DNA from: Parerythrobacter lacustris
Lineage (GTDB): Bacteria > Pseudomonadota > Alphaproteobacteria > Sphingomonadales > Sphingomonadaceae
Direction: 5' to 3'
DNA length: 64,000 nt
Assembly (NCBI RefSeq): GCF_024626475.1
Contig: NZ_JANKHH010000004.1
Coordinates: 479,179-543,178, forward strand
Each line of letters starts with the position of its first letter. The stretch's first letter is position 1. Positions 17,652 through 26,297 of the stretch are shown in pieces. Below the pieces are notes generated by a model. The model did not search any database, was not told the origin of the DNA, and saw only the letters and a list, made by a program, of their open reading frames with translations. Both the position numbers and the translations under genes were made by a program.

Positions 17652-19496
17652 TCAGCCGCGCGCGACCGCCTCCGCGGCGATCATCCGTGCTTCCGCTCCC
17701 AATCCCGCGCGGTTCAGCGCCGAGACAATGTGGTAGAGGTGCCGCGGGGTCATCTTGTCCCAGCCATCCCCTTGCATCCCGACCCCGGCAAGATAGGCCA
17801 CCAGCACCGGGTTGCGCACTTCACCGGCCTTGTCGATCAGACGCGCCCACTTGCTGTTGGCGGAGAGTGAAACACCGAGTTCGCCCGCGAGATCGTCGCT
17901 GACGCCAGGATCGAGCCGGCCGAGCCCGGCCAGCCCGGCGACAAGGAACTGTGTCTTGCGGCTCCCCGAGCTCTCGTCATTATCCCAGAAACTGCGGATC
18001 TGGCTTTCGCTCACCGGATTGGCGCGCTGCGACTGAGCCAGCGCAAGCTGACCCCACGCCAGGCTTCCTTCCGGCACGACCGACGCCCAGCGCATGGCGT
18101 TGCGATCGAGCCCGGCGGAAAGCATCGATGCGATCAGGTCCTCCGCACCCTCCGCCAGGTCCTCGCTCGGCGGAATGCGGGCGGCGGCATAGGCGGTCAG
18201 GACGTATCGCCCGAAAGCGTCGCCATCACTCTCCGCCCATATCTCACGGATCGCTGCGGCCCGGGCCGCCGGGTCCTGCGCGACATAGGCCGTGCGCAAC
18301 CGCGATGCGGTCGCACGGACGGGAGTGTCCCCGCCTTCCTCCGTGTGAATTTGGCTGAACAGATCGACGTAGGCATGTGCCGAAAGGATGCCTTCGCGCG
18401 CAGCCCGTTCCGCTCCCTCGACCCGCAAGGATGGCTTGAGCATCGGCGCAACCGCCGCCGCGCGCTGGTAATAGGCGGCAGACGGGCTGGCGAGATTGTC
18501 CGGCAGTTCCGCCCCCACAGATATCGCCAGCGCATAGCGCCACGGCGTCATCTCTTCGACGCCGTCCCATTCAACATTGACGGCCCTACGGCCGCCACCG
18601 GCTGCACCCGCATAGCGCTGCGCCAGCAGGATATCGATCCGCTCGACATTCCCGGACGGTGACAGGCGGTTCAGAACCGCGTTCGACCGCACCGCCTGCC
18701 CGGAAAAGGCATAGCAGATGCCTTGCAGCATCTTCCACTGCGCGTCGTCACGCTTGCCCCCCTGAAGCAGCACCGCCGGGCAGGCCCCGGAGATATCGGA
18801 AGTACCGATATAGGCTTCCATGGCAGCGTCGGTCAGTGCCGGGTTCCAGTTGCCGGTGTCGACATCCTGCACGATCCCCCGCGCAACGGTGAACTCACCG
18901 ATATTGTTCAGCGCAGCGGCGCGCAGGGCCGCGAACTCGGCTGGGGCCATCCCCGCCGGTGCCTCCAGCCTGCTCGCCAAAGCACGGCGCAGCAGGATAT
19001 GGCCCCAGCGCGAGACGAGCGGGCGTGTGGTCCCGCCAAGCGCCGCGCGCACGATCGATGCCGGCTGGCTCGCCAGCGCGCCGGTGGGCATGCCGCCCTC
19101 TTCGGGTGCGAGGATGCCGACCTGCGACATCGACCGGCGGGCGGCTGGCGGAATGTCGAACCGCGGTTTGAGGCCGAGCAGATTGTCGAGTTCGTCAGGA
19201 TCGAGGTTTTCGAGGTCTTCCAGTGAGGGAAGTCCGTCGGGCAGCGCCGGAATGGGGCCGGAGGGAATGGTCGGCAGCGGCTGGACCACAGTGCCCCCGA
19301 AACTCGGCGCGACACCGGGGTTGGCCTGGGAGGAAGGGGCAGGTGTGCCCGCTGGACGGGGCGCCGGGGTTGGACTGGGCGCAGGCCGTGGGTCGTCGAA
19401 GCCGGGGGGGAGCAGCGATTCGGGCTGTTCTGCCGCGACCACCAGGCCCGAGGTCAGCGCGAGCGCAGCGGCTCCGGCAAGCAGCAGGCGCTTCAC
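17652..19496 (-). CDS. Exported protein of unknown function, 614 residues, Pro-rich N-terminus
   Basis: I do not recognise a named family. A Sec signal (VKRLLLAGAAALALTSGLVVAAEQ) is followed by about 70 Pro/Ala/Gly-rich residues, then about 480 residues of Ala-rich helical sequence that could be TPR-like repeats. The GTG at 19496 overlaps the stop of a small membrane-protein gene as GTGA, supporting this start; the frame upstream of it is not supported. The gene precedes xerD by 7 bases, and aroK-aroB diverge from it. It is probably a periplasmic helical-repeat protein, perhaps involved in envelope assembly, but that is inference. Confidence 0.8.
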   Translation of the reverse strand: MKRLLLAGAAALALTSGLVVAAEQPESLLPPGFDDPRPAPSPTPAPRPAGTPAPSSQANPGVAPSFGGTVVQPLPTIPSGPIPALPDGLPSLEDLENLDPDELDNLLGLKPRFDIPPAARRSMSQVGILAPEEGGMPTGALASQPASIVRAALGGTTRPLVSRWGHILLRRALASRLEAPAGMAPAEFAALRAAALNNIGEFTVARGIVQDVDTGNWNPALTDAAMEAYIGTSDISGACPAVLLQGGKRDDAQWKMLQGICYAFSGQAVRSNAVLNRLSPSGNVERIDILLAQRYAGAAGGGRRAVNVEWDGVEEMTPWRYALAISVGAELPDNLASPSAAYYQRAAAVAPMLKPSLRVEGAERAAREGILSAHAYVDLFSQIHTEEGGDTPVRATASRLRTAYVAQDPAARAAAIREIWAESDGDAFGRYVLTAYAAARIPPSEDLAEGAEDLIASMLSAGLDRNAMRWASVVPEGSLAWGQLALAQSQRANPVSESQIRSFWDNDESSGSRKTQFLVAGLAGLGRLDPGVSDDLAGELGVSLSANSKWARLIDKAGEVRNPVLVAYLAGVGMQGDGWDKMTPRHLYHIVSALNRAGLGAEARMIAAEAVARG

Positions 19497-19657
19497 AGCG
19501 CGCCCTCCGGCATGGCGACCGTTTGCGAGATATTGCGCAAGGGTTCCTCGCCGCCGTCGATCCACGCAGCGAGAATTACCAGGGCCAGGGCTATCGCAAG
19601 ATAGATGCCGATCCGTCGGGCGGAGATGGTCAAGTCGATCAATTCCCAAAGGTGCAC
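19493..19657 (-). CDS. Small single-span membrane protein, unknown
   Basis: 54-residue ORF with one strong transmembrane helix (about residues 18-32: IYLAIALALVILAAW) followed by a polar tail ending AMPEGAL. Its stop overlaps the GTG of the 614-residue exported protein as GTGA, a sign of a genuine coupled pair. The GTG at 19657 follows a GAGGCG ribosome-like site; TTG starts a little further in are alternatives. It is divergent from aroK, with 39 bases between starts. The function is unknown. Confidence 0.6.
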   Translation of the reverse strand: MHLWELIDLTISARRIGIYLAIALALVILAAWIDGGEEPLRNISQTVAMPEGAL

Positions 19658-19696
19658 AGTTGCGCCTCGCCTAGCCCATCTATAGGCGAGGCGGCA

Positions 19697-20281
19697 ATGC
19701 AAGAAGATGCGACAACCCACCGCGCAGCGCGGCCAACCGACGCCCAGATCGCCGGAATTGCCCGGCGGATCGATCGTCCGGTGGTGCTCGTCGGACTGAT
19801 GGGGGCAGGCAAGTCGACCGTTGGCAGGAAGCTGGCCATGCTGCTCGGGAAGAGTTTCGTCGATGCCGACGAAGAGATCGAGGAAGCGGCGCAGCTGAGC
19901 ATCGCGGAGATATTCTCCGAATTCGGCGAGGCCTATTTCCGCGATGGCGAACGGCGGGTGATCGCCCGGCTGATCGAAGAGCACGACGGGATCATTGCCA
20001 CCGGCGGCGGTGCCTTCGTCAACGACGAGACGCGCGCGCTGATCCTCGATCGGGCGATAGCGGTGTGGATCGATTGTTCGATCGACACGCTGGTCGAACG
20101 GACCAGCCGCCGCAACACCCGCCCGTTGCTGCGCGACGGCGATCCTAGGGAAATTCTCACCCACCTGCGCAGGGATCGTGAACCCGCCTATGCGCAGGCG
20201 CATATTCGCGTGCCGAGTGACGACGGACCGCATATCGAAACCGCCGTGGCAATCATCGAGGCGATCGACCGATGGCTGTAA
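19697..20281 (+). CDS. aroK: Shikimate kinase
   Basis: 194-residue P-loop kinase that phosphorylates shikimate at C3. Walker A is GLMGAGKSTVGRKLA. The substrate-binding FVDADEEIEEAAQLSIAEIF, FRDGERRVIARL and the GGGAF motif are all present. The N-terminal 35 residues are a little longer than E. coli AroK, as in other alphaproteobacteria. The ATG at 19697 is chosen over in-frame upstream codons that cross the divergent gene. It overlaps aroB by 10 bases. Confidence 0.96.
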   Translation: MQEDATTHRAARPTDAQIAGIARRIDRPVVLVGLMGAGKSTVGRKLAMLLGKSFVDADEEIEEAAQLSIAEIFSEFGEAYFRDGERRVIARLIEEHDGIIATGGGAFVNDETRALILDRAIAVWIDCSIDTLVERTSRRNTRPLLRDGDPREILTHLRRDREPAYAQAHIRVPSDDGPHIETAVAIIEAIDRWL

Positions 20282-21381
20282 TTCCTGTCGAACTCGCCGG
20301 TCGCAGCTACGAGGTGCGCATCGGCCATGGTCTGTTCGACCGCATCGCCGATGAGGCGCGCGACTTCGTGCGCAAGGGCCGTGTCACCGTCGTCGCGGAT
20401 GCCAATGCGCGGGCGGCGCATGGCGGGCGGATCGAAGTATCATTCACGGCTGCCGGAAAGGCCATCGACTGGTTCGATGTCGCCCCCGGCGAAGGCTCGA
20501 AAAGCTGGGAGAGCCTGCAGAAACTGGTCGACTGGCTGCTGGAACGCGGCATCGAGCGCGGCGACCACGTGTTTGCGCTGGGTGGCGGCGTGGTCGGCGA
20601 TCTGACCGGTTTCGCCTGCTCGATCGTCAAGCGCGGCTGCGGCTTCGTGCAGTTGCCGACTACGCTGCTGTCGCAGGTTGACAGCTCGATCGGCGGCAAG
20701 ACCGCGATCAATACCGCAGCGGGCAAGAACCTCGTCGGCGCATTCCACCAGCCCGCGCTGGTGCTGGCCGATTTGGCGACGCTCGACACCCTGCCCGACC
20801 GCGAGATGCGCGCAGGTTATGCCGAAGTGATCAAATACGGGATACTGGGCGACCGTTCATTTTTCGACTGGCTGGCGGCGAACGGCGCTGCTGTGGTTTC
20901 GCGCGAGCCTGGCCCCCTCGAACATGCGGTCGCCACCAGCGTTGCGGCAAAGGCCCGCATCGTCGCGGAGGACGAGCGCGAGACCAGCGGCACGCGCGCG
21001 CTGCTCAACCTCGGCCACACCTTCGGCCATGCGCTCGAGGCGGAGACCGGCTTTTCCGACAGATTGCTGCATGGCGAAGGGGTGGCGCTGGGCATGGTGC
21101 TCGCTGCGCGCTATTCCGCGCGGCGCAGGCTGATTTCCGATGGCGACGCCGCGCGGGTAAGCGCTGCAATCGATGCAGCCGGTCTGCCGAGCGAAATATC
21201 GGCGCTCGGACTCGATTGCAATGGACGGCGGCTGGCAGATCATATGCTGCACGACAAGAAGATGGATGCCGGTACCCTGCCCTTCATCCTGCTGCGCGGG
21301 ATCGGCGAGGCGTTCCTTGCGCGTGATGTCGAGCTGGCGGACGTGGCCGCTTTCCTCGACGAGCAACTACAGTCGCATTGA
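20272..21381 (+). CDS. aroB: 3-dehydroquinate synthase
   Basis: 369-residue NAD- and zinc-dependent enzyme that cyclises DAHP to 3-dehydroquinate. Signatures include ALGGGVVGDLTGFACSIVKRG, PTTLLSQVDSSIGGKTAIN and LLNLGHTFGHALE, with the metal-binding His and Glu residues. The start overlaps the aroK end, the usual aroKB arrangement for chorismate synthesis. Length and residues are normal. Confidence 0.97.
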   Translation: MAVIPVELAGRSYEVRIGHGLFDRIADEARDFVRKGRVTVVADANARAAHGGRIEVSFTAAGKAIDWFDVAPGEGSKSWESLQKLVDWLLERGIERGDHVFALGGGVVGDLTGFACSIVKRGCGFVQLPTTLLSQVDSSIGGKTAINTAAGKNLVGAFHQPALVLADLATLDTLPDREMRAGYAEVIKYGILGDRSFFDWLAANGAAVVSREPGPLEHAVATSVAAKARIVAEDERETSGTRALLNLGHTFGHALEAETGFSDRLLHGEGVALGMVLAARYSARRRLISDGDAARVSAAIDAAGLPSEISALGLDCNGRRLADHMLHDKKMDAGTLPFILLRGIGEAFLARDVELADVAAFLDEQLQSH

Positions 21382-21414
21382 CGCGGGCATTTGCTGCGCA
21401 CAATGCTGCGCAAC

Positions 21415-22185
21415 ATGACGCGCTTTATCGACCTCTCGATCCCGATCACCAACGACGTCGTATCGGACCCTGAGGTGATGCGGCCGAAGATCACCTACAT
21501 GACGCATCAGGACACCTGGCAGCAGATCGCGATGTTCTTTCCGGGCCTTGAGAAGGACGATCTGCCCGATGGCGAAGGCTGGGCGGTCGAGATGCTCGAG
21601 CTCAGCACCCACAACGGCACGCATATGGATGCGCCGTGGCATTTCCATTCGACCACCGACAGCGGAGCAAGCCCCGCGCCGAGCATCGACGAGGCCCCGC
21701 TCGACCGATTTTTCCGCCCTGGCGTGAAGCTGGATTTCAACTACCTGCCGCACGGCCATGTGGTGACAGCCGCCGAGGTCGAGGCGGAACTGGACCGGAT
21801 CGGCTATGCGCTCCAGCCGCTCGACATCGTGCTGGTCCAATCGGGCGCGGTCTACGGGACCGACAATTTCACCGACCAAGGTGTAGGCCTCGGCGAAAAG
21901 GCAACGCTCTGGCTGACAGAGCGCGGCATCGAAGTGGTCGGCACCGATGCGTGGAGCTGGGATGCGCCCTTCAGCCACACCGCGCGGCGCTGGGCCGAAA
22001 CGCGCGATCCCGCAATCATCTGGGAAGGCCACAAGGCCGGGCGCATCCGCCCCTATTACCAGATCGAGAAACTGACCAATCTCGCCGCCCTCCCCAGCCA
22101 CGGCTTCACCGTCAGCTGCTTCCCGGTGAAGATCGAGCGCGCGAGCGCTGGCTGGATCAGGGCTGTGGCGATGGTGGAGGACTAG
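21415..22185 (+). CDS. Cyclase family protein (kynurenine formamidase-like metal-dependent hydrolase)
   Basis: 256-residue member of the cyclase/KynB fold. The metal-binding motif is STHNGTHMDAPWHFH (HxGTHxDxPxH). Related enzymes hydrolyse N-formylkynurenine, isatin or similar amides and lactones; I see no other tryptophan-pathway gene nearby, so the substrate is open. The ATG at 21415 (MTRFIDLSIPIT) fits family N-termini; TTG 21391 and ATG 21403 upstream are alternatives. Its tail overlaps the convergent gene at 22157 by 29 bases. Confidence 0.82.
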   Translation: MTRFIDLSIPITNDVVSDPEVMRPKITYMTHQDTWQQIAMFFPGLEKDDLPDGEGWAVEMLELSTHNGTHMDAPWHFHSTTDSGASPAPSIDEAPLDRFFRPGVKLDFNYLPHGHVVTAAEVEAELDRIGYALQPLDIVLVQSGAVYGTDNFTDQGVGLGEKATLWLTERGIEVVGTDAWSWDAPFSHTARRWAETRDPAIIWEGHKAGRIRPYYQIEKLTNLAALPSHGFTVSCFPVKIERASAGWIRAVAMVED

Positions 22186-22666
22186 CTATAATTCTTGGGA
22201 TCGTGAGACGCTCAGGATATCTTTCCTCAATTGCCCTCAGTTTCCAGTTAGGGAAGCGCAGTAACTTAACACCAATGCCTCGACGATGTTGAAATTCATC
22301 GAAAATATGCACCGCAGGACCGTTATACACGACTTCATGCCGACCGTCATGAAACAGCTTTATACCCAGGAATAGGCCATTCGGATTTTTGAACGTTAGT
22401 GCGTCTTGAAAAGTCGCCTTGATTTGAATGTTATGGGAACCGCAACGCGTCGTTGCATCATACTCTGGCCGAGAACTTCGATAAAGCGACGTGGGAGTCG
22501 CATCGAGAATGATGTCAAAATTCAGTACCGCGACGATTTCCCCAATGTCACCAACCAACCGCCCATCAAGAGTGAACTTCCGGTGAGGAAATGCAAGATT
22601 CAGATGCTCGACTCCGGCACAAAGACTCTTCAAGCCAATGGCAATTTCATCAATTCCCGACCTCAT
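22157..22666 (-). CDS. Hypothetical protein coupled to pccA (DUF6998-like)
   Basis: 169-residue soluble protein, visibly lower in GC than its neighbours and with more Phe/Asn/Ile codons. It may belong to a domain-of-unknown-function family (DUF6998-like), recalled by feel and unverified. Segments such as NFDIILDATPTSLYR, HNIQIKATFQDAL and FHDGRHEVVYNGPA suggest a mixed alpha/beta, perhaps nuclease-like or nucleotide-binding fold. Its ATG overlaps the pccA stop as ATGA, so it is translated from the pccA transcript. The base composition suggests recent acquisition. Confidence 0.65.
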   Translation of the reverse strand: MRSGIDEIAIGLKSLCAGVEHLNLAFPHRKFTLDGRLVGDIGEIVAVLNFDIILDATPTSLYRSSRPEYDATTRCGSHNIQIKATFQDALTFKNPNGLFLGIKLFHDGRHEVVYNGPAVHIFDEFQHRRGIGVKLLRFPNWKLRAIEERYPERLTIPRIIASPPPSPQP

Positions 22667-24816
22667 TCCAGCTCCAGAATCACCGCATCCACCGCCAGGC
22701 TCTCGCCTTCCGCAGCGTTGATCTTCGCCACCACCGCCTGCTTCTCGGCGCGGAGGATGTTTTCCATCTTCATCGCCTCGACCGTGGCGAGCGGCTGGCC
22801 CGGCTGGACTTCCTCGCCCTCGGCCACGTGCAGCTTCACCAGCAGGCCCGGCATCGGGCAGATCAGCATCTTCGAAAGATCGGGCGGAATCTTCTCGATC
22901 ATGTGATCCGCCAGATGCGCGATGCGGGTCGGGAGGATGCGCAGCTGGTGGGTCGCGCCGCGGGTCGTGATGGCATAGCCGGTACGGGTCGGCTGGAGCT
23001 GGAGCGTGAGCGCCTGCGCTTGTCCTGAGCCTGCCGAAGGGCCGACCTCGACATCGACCATCGGCTCGCCCGGCGTGTATTCCATGTCGAGTTCGACCGG
23101 CTCGCCGTCGACGGTGATGGCGTCTTCCTCCAGCGCCACCGCGTAGTCGGTCGAACCGATCCGTACGGTCCAGTCGCCGGGAGCATACATTTCGCCCGCG
23201 AGCTGCTGGTCGATCCGCCGCGCCCGGTCGGCATCGGCGGTGGCGATCACCCCGCCGACCGCCGCCAGGGCGCGCAGCAACTCGCCCGACGCCGGCGCGC
23301 CGTGGAACCCCTCGGGATATTCCTCGGCGATGAAGCCCGTCGTCAGTTCGCCCGAGCGGAAGCGCCGATGCTGCATGATCGCGCTGAGGAAATCGACATT
23401 ATGGCCGAGCCCCTCAATCCGGAACGCGTCGAGCGCCTGCACCTGCAAATCCGCCGCCACGTCGCGCGTTGCGCCCCAGGTTATCAGCTTGGCGATCATC
23501 GGGTCATAGAACATCGAGACTTCGCCGCCTTCGGCTACGCCGTCGTCGACCCGGATGTGGCCCGGCCCGCCCCGCAGTTCGGCAACGCTCAGGCCCGTCC
23601 TTCGAGACGAACCCTCTGCCTGCGGCTTCGGATTCTCCTCAGGATGAGCGGAGATTGCACCCCTCCGCTCATCCTGAGGAGGCGAAGGCAAAGCCTGAGC
23701 CGTCTCGAAGGACCCGGGTACCGGCGGCAGATAGCGCACCAGTCGCCCGGTGCTGGGCAGGAAGCCGCGATAGGGATCCTCGGCATAGACGCGGTTCTCG
23801 ATCGCCCAGCCGTCGATCCCGATATCGTCCTGCGTCATCGCCAGCTTCTCGCCCGCCGCGACGCGGATCATCTGCTCGACCAGGTCGATCCCGGTGATCG
23901 CTTCCGTCACCGGGTGCTCCACCTGCAGGCGGGTGTTCATTTCGAGGAAGTAGAAGCTCTCCCCGCTCGGGTCCGCGCCGGAGACGATCAGCTCGACCGT
24001 GCCGGCGGAATAATATCCCACTGCGCGCGCCAGAGCGACGCATTGCTCCCCCATCGCCTGGCGCATCTTGGGGGTGACGAAGGGCGACGGCGCTTCCTCC
24101 ACCACCTTCTGGTGACGGCGCTGGATGCTGCACTCGCGCTCGTTGAGGTACAGGATGTTGCCGTGCTGGTCGCCGAGGATCTGGATCTCGATATGGCGCG
24201 GATTGAGGATGAATTTCTCCAGGAACACCCGCTTGTCGCCGAACGAATTGAGCCCTTCGCGCTGGGTCGCCTCGAAACCTTCCTCGACATCCTTGTCGCT
24301 ATAGGCGAGCCGCATCCCCTTGCCCCCGCCGCCGGCGCTGGCTTTCATCATCACCGGATAGCCGATCCGGTTCGCCCACATCAGCGCATCGGCGGTTGTC
24401 TCAACCTCGCCGTCCGATCCGGGGACAGTGTTGACCCCGGCCTCCATCGCCAGCTTCTTGGATTCAATCTTGTCCCCCATCGCCGCAATCGCACCGACCG
24501 GCGGGCCGATGAAGGCAATGCCCTCCGCCGCCAACGCTTCGGCAAAGGAAGTGCGCTCAGAGAGAAAGCCGTAGCCCGGATGCACGGCCTCGGCACCGGT
24601 TTGCTTGCAGGCAGCGATGATCTTGTCCGCGACCAGATAGCTCTCGGCCGCAGGCGAAGGGCCGATATGCACCGCCTCGTCGGCCATCGTCACGAAGGGA
24701 GCGCGCGCATCGGCATCGGAATAGACCGCGACGGTGGCGATCCCCATCCGGCGGGCGGTCTTGATGACGCGGCAGGCAATCTCGCCGCGATTGGCAATCA
24801 GGATTTTCTTGAACAT
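22663..24816 (-). CDS. pccA: Propionyl-CoA/acetyl-CoA carboxylase alpha chain (biotin carboxylase-BCCP) with in-frame repeat insertions
   Basis: 717-residue biotin-containing subunit: ATP-grasp biotin carboxylase (residues about 1-450, MKASAGGGGKGMR loop, EMNTRLQVEHPVTE), linker/BT domain, then a C-terminal biotinyl domain with Lys683 in EAMKMEN. With PccB it carboxylates propionyl-CoA; pccB, mce and mcm in the same block support the choice over MccA or AccC. It is 40-50 residues longer than usual. The excess is a 117-base palindromic repeat read in frame (residues about 368-407) and a second short repeat near residues 592-600. The reading frame is intact. The ATG directly abuts the upstream stop. 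Confidence 0.95.
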   Translation of the reverse strand: MFKKILIANRGEIACRVIKTARRMGIATVAVYSDADARAPFVTMADEAVHIGPSPAAESYLVADKIIAACKQTGAEAVHPGYGFLSERTSFAEALAAEGIAFIGPPVGAIAAMGDKIESKKLAMEAGVNTVPGSDGEVETTADALMWANRIGYPVMMKASAGGGGKGMRLAYSDKDVEEGFEATQREGLNSFGDKRVFLEKFILNPRHIEIQILGDQHGNILYLNERECSIQRRHQKVVEEAPSPFVTPKMRQAMGEQCVALARAVGYYSAGTVELIVSGADPSGESFYFLEMNTRLQVEHPVTEAITGIDLVEQMIRVAAGEKLAMTQDDIGIDGWAIENRVYAEDPYRGFLPSTGRLVRYLPPVPGSFETAQALPSPPQDERRGAISAHPEENPKPQAEGSSRRTGLSVAELRGGPGHIRVDDGVAEGGEVSMFYDPMIAKLITWGATRDVAADLQVQALDAFRIEGLGHNVDFLSAIMQHRRFRSGELTTGFIAEEYPEGFHGAPASGELLRALAAVGGVIATADADRARRIDQQLAGEMYAPGDWTVRIGSTDYAVALEEDAITVDGEPVELDMEYTPGEPMVDVEVGPSAGSGQAQALTLQLQPTRTGYAITTRGATHQLRILPTRIAHLADHMIEKIPPDLSKMLICPMPGLLVKLHVAEGEEVQPGQPLATVEAMKMENILRAEKQAVVAKINAAEGESLAVDAVILELE
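23019..23043 (-). repeat. Short family-A repeat inside pccA coding sequence
   Basis: On the minus strand the core is ccttcggcaggctcaggaca, a close match to the repeats around 60.6 and 61.0 kb (cttcgacaggctcaggacga). It is translated in frame as PSAGSGQ within the BT-domain region of PccA. Confidence 0.75.
23597..23713. repeat. 117-base in-frame palindromic element inside pccA
   Basis: The outer arms gtccttcgagacg / cgtctcgaaggac (13 bases) and inner arms ctcctcaggatgagcggag / ctccgctcatcctgaggag (19 bases) pair perfectly. The length is exactly 39 codons, so the reading frame is kept. A relative with the same cctcaggatgag / ctcatcctgagg core lies between rnc and era (44478-44617). Confidence 0.88.
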
Positions 24817-25278
24817 CTATTTTCGATCCATGTAGTCCTTGTCTACCAGATGGTATCCGCCCTCGGGGGTGCCATCGATGTAGAACTTGGCAAAGGCACC
24901 TGTTGGAGGTGCCAGATCTCTCGCATCACACATGTTGAATTCGTGAGTATAGAACATCTTGTATTCCACGAGCTTCTCACCGCGAATGACTTCTGAAGCG
25001 ACGATCCGCCCGACACAGGGGTTTTCGAAACTCCCGCAGGATTCGTGATCTTCGGCACTGTACCATGTCCCAATGACGACTACGTCTGCACGCCGGCGAT
25101 CCTGACGGTGGGATGTCTCGATCCGGTCGGCGACCTCGCGAGAGACAGTCGGGCAGGCTTCCGCCGCACTGATAGGTAGCAGGCAGGCGGCGATCGACGC
25201 GAAGCCGAAACGATGCGGTGCCGTGATCCTGGGTCTCCAGATCTTGCTCGCATCCTGAACCATCTTGGAACCTGGCAT
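24817..25278 (-). CDS. Predicted exported hypothetical protein upstream of pccA
   Basis: 153-residue protein with an N-terminal hydrophobic segment (FASIAACLLPISAAEA) that looks like a signal peptide, then a secreted-type domain with four cysteines (ACPTV, ESCGSF, NPCVG, MCDARD) that could form disulfides. Its stop touches the pccA start codon and its start follows the N-demethylase-like gene by 1 base, so all three are probably co-transcribed. The codons are more AT-rich than those of its neighbours. An internal ATG at 25263 is the alternative start. I do not recognise the family. Confidence 0.65.
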   Translation of the reverse strand: MPGSKMVQDASKIWRPRITAPHRFGFASIAACLLPISAAEACPTVSREVADRIETSHRQDRRRADVVVIGTWYSAEDHESCGSFENPCVGRIVASEVIRGEKLVEYKMFYTHEFNMCDARDLAPPTGAFAKFYIDGTPEGGYHLVDKDYMDRK

Positions 25279-25279
25279 A

Positions 25280-26080
25280 CTAACGTGCTCTTTCCACTAC
25301 TTGACGCTGCGCATAGCCGATTAGCGCGTGTGCGTAAGCCCCTGCTCCGCGCCGTTCGCCTTCGCCGTTCAGCAAGCCTTCCATCGCACTGGCCAGTCGC
25401 TGGACATTGGTCGGCGAAAGCGCGCCCAGCGGAGAGACATAGATGCCGATGGTGAAAAGGATCGCACCGGTCCCGGGCAGGCGGCGCAGGGTCTGGCGTT
25501 CGGAGCGGACGAACAGTGTCTCGCCCGCGTTTTCCGCCGAGACCTGCGCGAAGGCCAGCTCGGGCGGTTCGGCAACCCAGCGGCGTTCGCCGGTGGCAGC
25601 GATGAACCAGTTGCACCGGCCATAGATCGCGCCGGGCTTGAGCTTGGCCATGAAGTGGTCGACGCCGGTGGCGAGCTGTTCCTCGTAGCCCTGGATCGGC
25701 GCGTGGAGCGCGCGCAGCGGTAGGCCCAGCTTGTCGGCCGGCGTCCAGTCGGAGGGCCAGGCCACTGCGGCGCCGACGAGGCGGTATTGCTCGTCGCCGG
25801 GGCGCAGGATGAGCAGGCACATATCCTCGTGATGCGCGCGCGCGGCTTCGGGGAGTCCGCCGCTAAGGCCAAGCATTGCGGCCAGTTCGGCCTCAGGAGC
25901 GTCGCCTTCAGGGGAAAGCTGGATACCTTGCGGATAGGCAGCAAACCCTGCCTCGCGTGCGGCGAGATCGGGCTCGGGCTGGAGCCACTCATCCTCGGCC
26001 AGTTTCGACAGCCCGATCGCCAGCCGCCCACCTCCGCGCGCCTTGGGGAGCAATTCGTCGACGGAGAAACCGAGGGTCAC
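25280..26080 (-). CDS. Heme-dependent oxidative N-demethylase-like protein (DUF3445 family)
   Basis: 266-residue protein of the DUF3445/HODM family; characterised relatives are heme proteins acting on dimethylamine. Recognisable blocks are PLRALHAPIQGYE, LKPGAIYGRCNWFIAA and FVRSERQTLRRLPGTGAILFTIGIYVSPL. Family members stand alone or as a subunit of multi-component enzymes; no reductase partner is next to it here. The GTG at 26080 sits just downstream of a palindromic repeat block that separates it from bioB. The substrate is not known. Confidence 0.8.
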   Translation of the reverse strand: MTLGFSVDELLPKARGGGRLAIGLSKLAEDEWLQPEPDLAAREAGFAAYPQGIQLSPEGDAPEAELAAMLGLSGGLPEAARAHHEDMCLLILRPGDEQYRLVGAAVAWPSDWTPADKLGLPLRALHAPIQGYEEQLATGVDHFMAKLKPGAIYGRCNWFIAATGERRWVAEPPELAFAQVSAENAGETLFVRSERQTLRRLPGTGAILFTIGIYVSPLGALSPTNVQRLASAMEGLLNGEGERRGAGAYAHALIGYAQRQVVERAR

Positions 26081-26087
26081 AACCTTA

Positions 26088-26165
26088 CGTCATCCCAGCG
26101 AAAGCTGGGATCGCTCGCAGTGTGGGGCTGGGCCGATAGCGATCCCAGCTTTCGCTGGGATGACG
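26088..26165. repeat. REP-like palindrome block between bioB and the N-demethylase gene
   Basis: Two 28-base perfect inverted arms flank a 22-base spacer, and each arm itself contains the smaller palindrome atcccagcgaaagctgggat. A single copy of this core recurs at 29856-29881. Confidence 0.9.
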
Positions 26166-26189
26166 ACTTTTTGCCAGTTCTACGCTCCC

Positions 26190-26285
26190 CGGCCCCGTCC
26201 CCCCGGACTTGATCCGGGGTCCCGCTGGTTCGGGCGCCGCGCTGAAGGAAAAGCGGGACCCCGGCTCGCGGACCGAGGTGACGGG
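26190..26285. repeat. Second REP-like block (ccggggtcccgct family)
   Basis: The arms around cttgatccggggtcccgct and agcgggaccccggctcgcgg form an imperfect palindrome across 26196-26284, directly next to the preceding block and ahead of the bioB stop. Confidence 0.7.
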
Positions 26286-26297
26286 AGCATGGATGGT

